The notes under the pieces were generated by a model. That model did not search any database. It was not told where the DNA came from and was given only the letters and a program-made list of their open reading frames with translations. The position numbers and the translations under genes are program-made. A stretch of 64,000 nt of DNA, taken from NCBI GenBank assembly GCA_023565505.1, contig JAIMBI010000014.1, positions 16,206-80,205 of the forward strand. The letters run 5' to 3'. Source of the stretch: Actinomycetes bacterium. GTDB lineage: Bacteria > Bacillota > Sulfobacillia > Sulfobacillales > JAIMBI01. Shown in pieces: positions 59,077 to 64,000 of the stretch; the stretch's first letter is position 1, and the number at the start of each line of letters is the position of its first letter.

Positions 59077-60846
59077 TCAGTACACGTCCCGGCGCAGCCG
59101 CCCCGCGGCCGCCAGGTCGCGGAGGTAGGCCTCCGCCGCGTCGGGTCCGCCCCCCCGCACACTCGCCACGATCTCCCGGAGGGTCCGGTCCACCTCGGGG
59201 GCCATGCGGGCCGCGTCACCGCAGACGTACACGTACGCCCCGGCTTCGAGCCAGGCGTACACGTCCCGGGCGTGCTCCCGCAGGCGGTCCTGCACGTAGA
59301 CCTTGCGGGGGCCGTCCCGCGAGAACGCCACGTCCATCCGCGTCAGCACCCCCTCCCCGAGCCACCTGAGCCACTCCGTCTGGTACAAGAAGTCCGTCCG
59401 GAACCGTCGATCCCCGAAGAACAGCCAGGTGGGTCCTCGGGCTCCGGTCGCCTCACGCTCCTGCAGAAACGCCCGAAACGGCGCCACCCCCGTCCCCGGT
59501 CCGATCATGATGACCGGCGCGTCGGGATCCGGCGGGAGCTTAAAGCGGCGGTTCGCCTCCACAAACACCCGCAGCCGGTCGCCGGGCCGCACACGGTCGG
59601 CCAAATACCCGGAGCAGACGCCGGACCGTCGGCGCCCCCCCGCCGCGTACCGAACGACCCGCACGGTCAGGTGCACCTCGCCGGGGGCGTACCGGAGACT
59701 GCTCGCCACCGAGTACTGCCGGGGCCTCAGCGGGGCCAGATGGGGCAGGATCACGGCCGGGGGGCATCCGGCCAGGCCGAAGTCCTGGACGACGTCGAGC
59801 ACGTCCCGGCCCTGCACGACGTCCCCGGGGGCCTCACCCGCCCCGACGACGGCGCGGCGACCAGCCGCCTGCGCCACGGCGCCCACCAGTTGTGGGCGGA
59901 CGCTCGTGATCTCGTAGCGCTCCAGCAGGGCCTCGCGCAGCCGGACCACGGGCCCGTCCGGCCCGACGGCGACCGGCTCCTCGGGGTCCCACCCCGTCGC
60001 GGCCAACAGGGCGTCCACCAGGTCGGGATCGTTCTGCGGGAAGACGGCGAGGGCGTCGCCCGGTTCGACCGGCGCCCAGTCGTCCTGCCACGCGACTTCA
60101 AGGTGCCGCGTCTCTTTGTCCGATCCCCGCCCGTTGAGGACCAGGTTCTCGAGCACCTCCGCCCAGACCGCGTGCCGCGCGTCGGATCCCGGCGCCCGCT
60201 CCGCGCTCGCCCGTACCGACGGAGCGGGAGGTGAGAGCACCTGGGCGGCCTCCAGAGAGGCGGCCGCCCACCGCGCCACCACCTGCGTGATCCACCTCGC
60301 CGCCTCCTCCTCGTAGTCCACGTCGCACAGCCCCAGCGGAGCCACCCGGCTGGCCCCCAGCTCGGCCAACCGCGCGTCGAGGTCCTTCCCCGCCTGGCAG
60401 AAGTGCTCGTACGTGCGATCCCCGAGCGCCAGCACGGCATACCGGACCCCCGTCAAGCGGGGCGCCCGCCCGCTGCGAAGGAATTGAAAGAAGCTGACCG
60501 CGCCGTCCGGGGGATCCCCCTCGCCGTGCGTGCTCACCACCGCGAATACCCAGCGGCAGCCGGCCAGCCGGCGCGGGTCGAATGCCTCCATGTCGGCCAC
60601 CACCGTGGCCGCCCCCGCCTCCGCCAGGCACGCCTCGAGGGCGCGTGCCACGGACTCGGCATGCCCCGTGGCCGTGCCATACAAAATCGTGACGGGTTCG
60701 CGACGCACCGTGGAGCCGGCCGAGGCGTCCCGACCGTCCGCCCCCAACGGCCGACCCTGCCCCCGCGGCGGCGCTGGCATGGTCGTCGGATCCGGCGACG
60801 GCTGCAATGCTACCGAGTCAAGCGCCCGCGGTCCCGGTTCCGGCAT
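59077..60846 (-). CDS. cysJ: Sulfite reductase flavoprotein (alpha subunit)
   Basis: A 589-residue diflavin reductase. The flavodoxin domain (about 50-200) carries ILYGTATGHAESVARAL (FMN phosphate loop), VVSTHGEGDPPDGA and YAVLALGDRTYEHFCQAGKD. The ferredoxin-NADP reductase-like part has RPRQYSVASS (FAD), GRRRSGVCSGYLAD, MIGPGTGVAPFRAFLQERE and TWLFFGDRRF (NADPH), ending in DVY. It passes electrons from NADPH to CysI. The first 45 residues are a proline/glycine-rich extension. The start overlaps the 3' end of the siroheme gene by 29 bases. Fifty-two bases separate it from cysI. Confidence 0.95.
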   Translation of the reverse strand: MPEPGPRALDSVALQPSPDPTTMPAPPRGQGRPLGADGRDASAGSTVRREPVTILYGTATGHAESVARALEACLAEAGAATVVADMEAFDPRRLAGCRWVFAVVSTHGEGDPPDGAVSFFQFLRSGRAPRLTGVRYAVLALGDRTYEHFCQAGKDLDARLAELGASRVAPLGLCDVDYEEEAARWITQVVARWAAASLEAAQVLSPPAPSVRASAERAPGSDARHAVWAEVLENLVLNGRGSDKETRHLEVAWQDDWAPVEPGDALAVFPQNDPDLVDALLAATGWDPEEPVAVGPDGPVVRLREALLERYEITSVRPQLVGAVAQAAGRRAVVGAGEAPGDVVQGRDVLDVVQDFGLAGCPPAVILPHLAPLRPRQYSVASSLRYAPGEVHLTVRVVRYAAGGRRRSGVCSGYLADRVRPGDRLRVFVEANRRFKLPPDPDAPVIMIGPGTGVAPFRAFLQEREATGARGPTWLFFGDRRFRTDFLYQTEWLRWLGEGVLTRMDVAFSRDGPRKVYVQDRLREHARDVYAWLEAGAYVYVCGDAARMAPEVDRTLREIVASVRGGGPDAAEAYLRDLAAAGRLRRDVY

Positions 60847-61525
60847 CCTGGCCCACCTCGTTCGGTCTGGTGTCTGCCGGCCACGCCGTGAGCCGGGCTA
60901 CGATCGCGCTCCGGAGCGCGTCGGCCTGAAAGGCCCCCTGCTCGACCTGGTCGAGTAGGTCCTGGTTCACCATGGCCAACCAAAAGGCCCGCCGGTCGGC
61001 CGGCGCGGAGAGATGGCGGCGGACGGTGGCGCGGAGTTGCCCCAACACGCGCGCCAGGTCGCCCCACTCCGGTCCCATCTGTTCCTCGAGGCGTTCCCGC
61101 AGGCGCCGGGACAGCGCGGCACTCTGTCCCGAGGTGTGCACCGCGACCTCCAGCCCGCCGCGCCGGATACTCGCCATCGCAATGAAGTCCGATTGCTGCG
61201 CGTCGTCGACGACGTTCACGAGCACCCCGCCGTGCCGTGCGTCCTGGACGACCGCCGGAGCCATCCGGGGGTCCGCCACGAACACCACCCGCGCCCCTGC
61301 GAGGTCCCCCGGCCGGTATCGCCGCCGCACCCACCGGACCAGACCTTCTCGTGCCCATTCACGAAGGGCGGGCGTGGCCACCGGGCTCACGACGGACACC
61401 CGCGCGCCCAAGGGAAGCAACCGGCGAACCTTGGCCTCCGCCTCGGCCCCGCCGCCGACCACCACGACGGCGCGTCCGGCGAGATCCAGCGCCACCGGCA
61501 GGAATCGCGGCGTCCAGTCGTCCAC
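60818..61525 (-). CDS. Precorrin-2 dehydrogenase / sirohydrochlorin ferrochelatase-like (siroheme synthesis)
   Basis: A 235-residue protein equal to the N-terminal part of CysG (Met8p/SirC-type). FLPVALDLAGRAVVVVGGGA with EAEAKVRRLLPLGARVSVVS is the NAD-binding site; VFVADPRMAPAVVQDARHGG, VLVNVVDDAQQSDFIAMASI (catalytic Asp region) and VAVHTSGQSAALSRRLRERL (dimerisation/SAM-like helix) are family hallmarks. It oxidises precorrin-2 and may insert iron to make siroheme for CysI. It begins at GTG just after an 11-base G run. No uroporphyrinogen methyltransferase gene is in the window. Confidence 0.93.
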   Translation of the reverse strand: MDDWTPRFLPVALDLAGRAVVVVGGGAEAEAKVRRLLPLGARVSVVSPVATPALREWAREGLVRWVRRRYRPGDLAGARVVFVADPRMAPAVVQDARHGGVLVNVVDDAQQSDFIAMASIRRGGLEVAVHTSGQSAALSRRLRERLEEQMGPEWGDLARVLGQLRATVRRHLSAPADRRAFWLAMVNQDLLDQVEQGAFQADALRSAIVARLTAWPADTRPNEVGQDAGTGTAGA

Positions 61526-61532
61526 TCTGCTA

Positions 61533-61543
61533 CCCCCCCCCCC
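61533..61543 (-). repeat. 11-base G tract at the translation start region of the sulfate operon
   Basis: Eleven consecutive C on the given strand (G in the mRNA), ending seven bases before the GTG start of the precorrin-2 dehydrogenase gene. The G run itself is the only Shine-Dalgarno-like sequence. Homopolymer runs of this length are prone to slippage and to sequencing error. Confidence 0.8.
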
Positions 61544-61560
61544 GTCGCGACCAGCCCTGG

Positions 61561-61640
61561 TCGGGACGATACAAATTATCCGTGACAACCTATATCCCAT
61601 CTGAGAACTAGGATAACTAGATTCTAAAGCCCGATTGGGA
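61561..61640 (-). promoter_or_regulatory. AT-rich control region of the sulfate assimilation operon
   Basis: An 80-base patch clearly richer in AT than its surroundings, 35-115 bases before the operon start. It contains two tandem nine-base repeats, GAGAACTAG (61603-61611) and GATAACTAG (61612-61620), with a third CTAG-like overlap, as expected of an operator. TTGTCA, GATAAT and TATAGG hexamers on the minus strand are possible promoter parts, but no pair has ideal spacing. The regulator is not encoded nearby. Confidence 0.5.
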
Positions 61641-62023
61641 GTCATGTCAAGGGTTTACCCCGACTCTTGGGGTCAGCCCCACGGTCCTCCGCTGCGGAGC
61701 GCCGCCGTCTGGCGCAGGCCTAGCCCCGCTCGGGCCGCCGCCGACGACAGATGCCGCCCACCGGCCGCAGCTGGGGGTGAGGCCAATCCCGAGGTGGACG
61801 GCGGAGCCACGAGGCTGGAAGAGCGCCCAGGCCGCCCACGCGGTGGCCAGCTGGATCCGGTGGAGCCGGCGTCGCCACGACGTGTTCGGCCGGGGACGAC
61901 TGGCGGCAGCCACGGATTTGGGGTGGGGGGCGTCCACGGCGCCTCGTGGCCCCCGTCACAGTCAGCTGTCCTTCCACGTGACCGTGCTGGTGCCACTGCA
62001 GGACCTCGGACGTCGCCTGACCC
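61641..62023. other. Gap between the sulfate operon control region and the MBL gene
   Basis: About 380 bases with no convincing gene. Short frames on both strands have no recognisable domain. No terminator for the MBL gene was found. Confidence 0.35.
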
Positions 62024-63127
62024 CTAACGGCCATGGTCGGCTGGGGCCGCAGCCTCGGGGCGCGGGTTCCGGTCGCCGTCAGCCACACCGTCGGGGGTGC
62101 CGCCGGGCCCTCGCCCGTATCGCAGCGGGCCCCGGTCGCCCGGCAGGGTCTCCAACCGGCACGTCACCGGCGTAGGTTCCCCGCCTAGCAGGCGGACGGC
62201 CATCCCGCGTCGTACTGCATACTCCAAGTGGGCGAGCGTCTCGCCCAACGCCCGGCGCTGGTCCGCGGCCGACCGGCGGCCGAGGCCAAAGACCGCCTCG
62301 GCGACCTCGGCCACGGTGCGGGGGACGGTCAGCAGGCCCAACATTGTCCGCAGTCGGGTGGCATGGTGGTGGAGCAGGCGGAGGGCAGTCGGGGCGGCAT
62401 CGGGGACCGGCCCGTGGGCGGGATAGATCGTCCGGGGCGCCAGGCGCCGGAGCGTACGCAGGGCGCTCAGGTACGCCCCCAGCGGATCGGCGGGGCCCCC
62501 AGGGACCCAACTCACGTTCGGCGTGACCGTCGCCAGGACCAGGTCGCCGGTGAACCACTCCCCGCGTCCCACGGCGACGAACACGTGATGGCCCGGCGTG
62601 TGGCCGGGGGTCCACCACCCCTTCAGGCGGTCGGCTCCCATCCGCCGCACCGTCCCCAGCGCGACGGGACAAGCGGCCTCCAAGCCGGTCACGCCGGCCA
62701 TCCATCCCGCCGCCACGGCCCGCGCCGTGGTGGGGTCGAGGCCCAAGCGGCCGAACCAGGCCACGCGGTCGGCCTCCGTCCACGTGCCCACGTGCCTCAG
62801 AGCGTGCCATTCCGCGGCGGCCAGCCCCCATGTCCCTCCGAGCCGGCGGGCCAGCCACCCGGCTATGCTCGGCCGCTCGGGGTGAACGTGGGTCACCAGC
62901 ACAGTGGGCGCCATGGCGGTCCGCCGGCCCACCCGCGCGATGACGGCCGCCCACACGCGCCGCGCGGCCGGGCTGTCGAAGCCAGGGTCGATGATCCCCA
63001 GGTGACGGTCGCCGACGAACACGTACGCCCATGTCCCCGGCGGCTGAAGCGGATCGGGCACGCCGACGCGCCACAAGCCCGGTCGCAGAGCCACGATCGT
63101 CCCGGCCGGGAGGTCTTTCGCCGCCAC
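62024..63127 (-). CDS. MBL-fold metallo-hydrolase with altered HxHxDH motif
   Basis: A 367-residue metallo-beta-lactamase-fold protein. GTG start with GGGAGG seven bases upstream; the frame stays open to 63256. The core is WAYVFVGDRHLGIIDPGF, then VLVTHVHPERPSIAG in place of the usual HxHxDH, so the Asp-His of the second metal site are Glu-Arg. WTPGHTPGHHVFVAVG, FTGDLVLATV and YPAHGPVPD are normal. The C-terminal region (EVAEAVFGLGRRS, ETLAHLEYAVRRGMA) is a winged helix as in LACTB2-like hydrolases. Metal content and activity may be changed by the substitution. Confidence 0.85.
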   Translation of the reverse strand: MAAKDLPAGTIVALRPGLWRVGVPDPLQPPGTWAYVFVGDRHLGIIDPGFDSPAARRVWAAVIARVGRRTAMAPTVLVTHVHPERPSIAGWLARRLGGTWGLAAAEWHALRHVGTWTEADRVAWFGRLGLDPTTARAVAAGWMAGVTGLEAACPVALGTVRRMGADRLKGWWTPGHTPGHHVFVAVGRGEWFTGDLVLATVTPNVSWVPGGPADPLGAYLSALRTLRRLAPRTIYPAHGPVPDAAPTALRLLHHHATRLRTMLGLLTVPRTVAEVAEAVFGLGRRSAADQRRALGETLAHLEYAVRRGMAVRLLGGEPTPVTCRLETLPGDRGPLRYGRGPGGTPDGVADGDRNPRPEAAAPADHGR

Positions 63128-63254
63128 CGTCTCACCTCCCCCGCTTGGTGACCGTCCGCCAGGGTTACCGGCTCCGTCAAGACACCAGAGGCTCCCCGCC
63201 CAGGCTGGTGCGCGGCGCGCTGCCCCCTCTGGGCCCTTGACGCCCGTCCCCGGC

Positions 63255-63310
63255 AAATCTATTTTTCTCTCTATCCTAGCTGACCCCTTGGATTAATGGG
63301 ATATTGCCGA
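63255..63310. promoter_or_regulatory. AT-rich divergent region
   Basis: CTATTTTTCTCTCTATCC followed by TTGGATTAATGGGATATTGC is markedly AT-rich and separates the MBL gene from the rightward region. TTGGAT with TATTGC or TTAAGG downstream could be a plus-strand promoter, and TAGGAT a minus-strand -10. Pairing is not ideal. Confidence 0.3.
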
Positions 63311-63325
63311 TTAAGGGTGAGCTTG

Positions 63326-63709
63326 ATGCCGCGGTGGGCCGTGAGAATTCGGGATCACGCAGGCGATCTTGGCCGCATTGCAGAGGCGCTGAGTACCCGA
63401 TCGTCCATCATTGAGACCGAGGTGACCGTCACCTCACCAGCCCGTTGCTTGAATCCGCTGATGTGCCGGCTATGGTTTATGAGCAAGCCGTCACGTGGTG
63501 CCAGACTCCTAGTGGCGCGGCGCGATAGGCGGCGCCCCGCGGGCCGACAGCCGGACTACCCACGTGGTACCATCTCGTCATCCTGGCCCTGTTCGACACG
63601 CACGACCGAATATCGACTGCTGGGGCCCGTACCGGGTCGCTGCGGCGGCGGGTCCGTATTCCGGACAGACGCCGAGGCGAACACGGAGACTCAGAGGGCC
63701 GGGTGCTGA
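63326..63709 (+). pseudogene. Possible ACT-domain gene fragment
   Basis: An open frame of 127 codons from ATG 63326 (AAGGGTGAGCTTG upstream). Only the first 35 residues look like a protein family: WAVRIRDHAGDLGRIAEALS then TRSSIIETEVTVTS resembles the first beta-alpha-beta of an ACT domain (ligand sensing in amino-acid metabolism). The remaining residues are low-complexity and unrecognised, as after a frameshift. The region is lower in GC than its neighbours. Treat as a fragment or chance similarity. Confidence 0.25.
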
Positions 63710-63892
63710 TCTGGCGTTTGACCCTCCGTGCGGGGCGGTCGCGGAGCACCACGCCCGGGCGATTCGGCCTGGGATGCCCCGCCAGGTGCCGGCGTGGTGC
63801 GGCGACCGGCAGCCCCGCGAAGGGGCCCATCCCCCGGGCTCGAGTTCGACACCACAACGCCTTTTCAGCAGAAAGGAAGACGCAGAAATGGC

Positions 63893-64000
63893 GTGCTGAT
63901 GCGCTTTGTGGACGACGTTGAAGGCTTGAGTCCCGAAGTTTGGTGGAAATTCCTGAGGGTGTCATCCAGGATTGCCCTGGACAAGAACGCCATGGTCGCG
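63893..64000 (+). CDS. 5' end of an unidentified gene, cut by window edge
   Basis: An open frame reaching the right edge with sequence MRFVDDVEGLSPEVWWKFLR then VSSRIALDKNAMVA. The ATG at 63899 or GTG at 63893 may start it; AAAGGAAG lies 12-20 bases upstream. A three-codon frame, ATGGCGTGCTGA at 63888, ends overlapping this ATG (TGATG) and could act as a leader for coupling. The segment is too short to assign a family. Confidence 0.45.
   Translation, partial: MLMRFVDDVEGLSPEVWWKFLRVSSRIALDKNAMVA

Noticed and set aside
1..64000. tRNA, rRNA, tmRNA or riboswitch genes
   Set aside because: No T-loop, anticodon or conserved rRNA signature was recognised on either strand by reading; a covariance search would be needed to exclude them.

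Overview
The window is very GC-rich DNA (roughly 70% or more by eye). Shine-Dalgarno-led genes start with ATG, GTG, TTG and, in one case, apparently CTG. No rRNA, tRNA, CRISPR array or recognisable insertion sequence was seen. Secreted GH18 glycosidases with peptidoglycan-binding modules, GYW/FGDA secreted repeats, a phosphosulfolactate synthase (known in spore formers) and assimilatory sulfate reduction suggest a high-GC Gram-positive-type bacterium, perhaps a Sulfobacillus/Thermaerobacter-like Firmicute or an actinobacterium. This placement is inference; no phylogenetic marker is present.

Layout. 1-2.4 kb: the 5' end of an RraA-like gene, then an ECF sigma factor, a putative membrane anti-sigma factor and a SIMPL-domain exported protein. 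2.4-9.6 kb: a surface-polysaccharide block on the minus strand (two GT4 glycosyltransferases, an O-antigen ligase/polymerase-like protein, galE, an exported beta-helix protein), divergent from a polyprenyl-phosphate sugar-1-phosphate transferase. 9.8-16.3 kb: small membrane or exported proteins, a HAD-Nudix fusion, a GT1 glycosyltransferase and a large secreted protein. 16.3-18.5 kb: a GH18 enzyme with six 42-residue repeats. 18.9-35 kb: the main polysaccharide locus, with GT4, GT2 and GT4-GT2 fusion enzymes, two methyltransferases, a DUF2079-like membrane protein and a Wzm/Wzt-type ABC exporter. One methyltransferase has a coiled-coil tail and could be a chain-terminating ruler.

35-47.5 kb: secreted proteins sharing a YQFW...VVYAKD domain, an Asp-box lipoprotein and two more GH18 proteins. 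They surround a lower-GC island (36.4-38.7 kb) with a DprA-like gene and a frameshifted phosphoribosyltransferase gene, resembling the ShosTA toxin-antitoxin/anti-phage pair. 47.5-53.4 kb: sparse, with a YxFxxD-type lipoprotein, an orphan antitoxin-like protein and a small membrane protein separated by long stretches without convincing genes.

53.4-61.6 kb: sulfur metabolism on the minus strand. Precorrin-2 dehydrogenase (for siroheme), CysJ, CysI, CysH-type APS/PAPS reductase, Sat and a 55-residue membrane protein form one compact operon, its last four genes linked by ATGA overlaps. Next to it is a phosphosulfolactate synthase/VOC operon that could use sulfite. 62-64 kb: an MBL-fold hydrolase with altered metal motif, then a lower-GC stretch with an ACT-like fragment and the start of an unidentified gene cut by the window edge.
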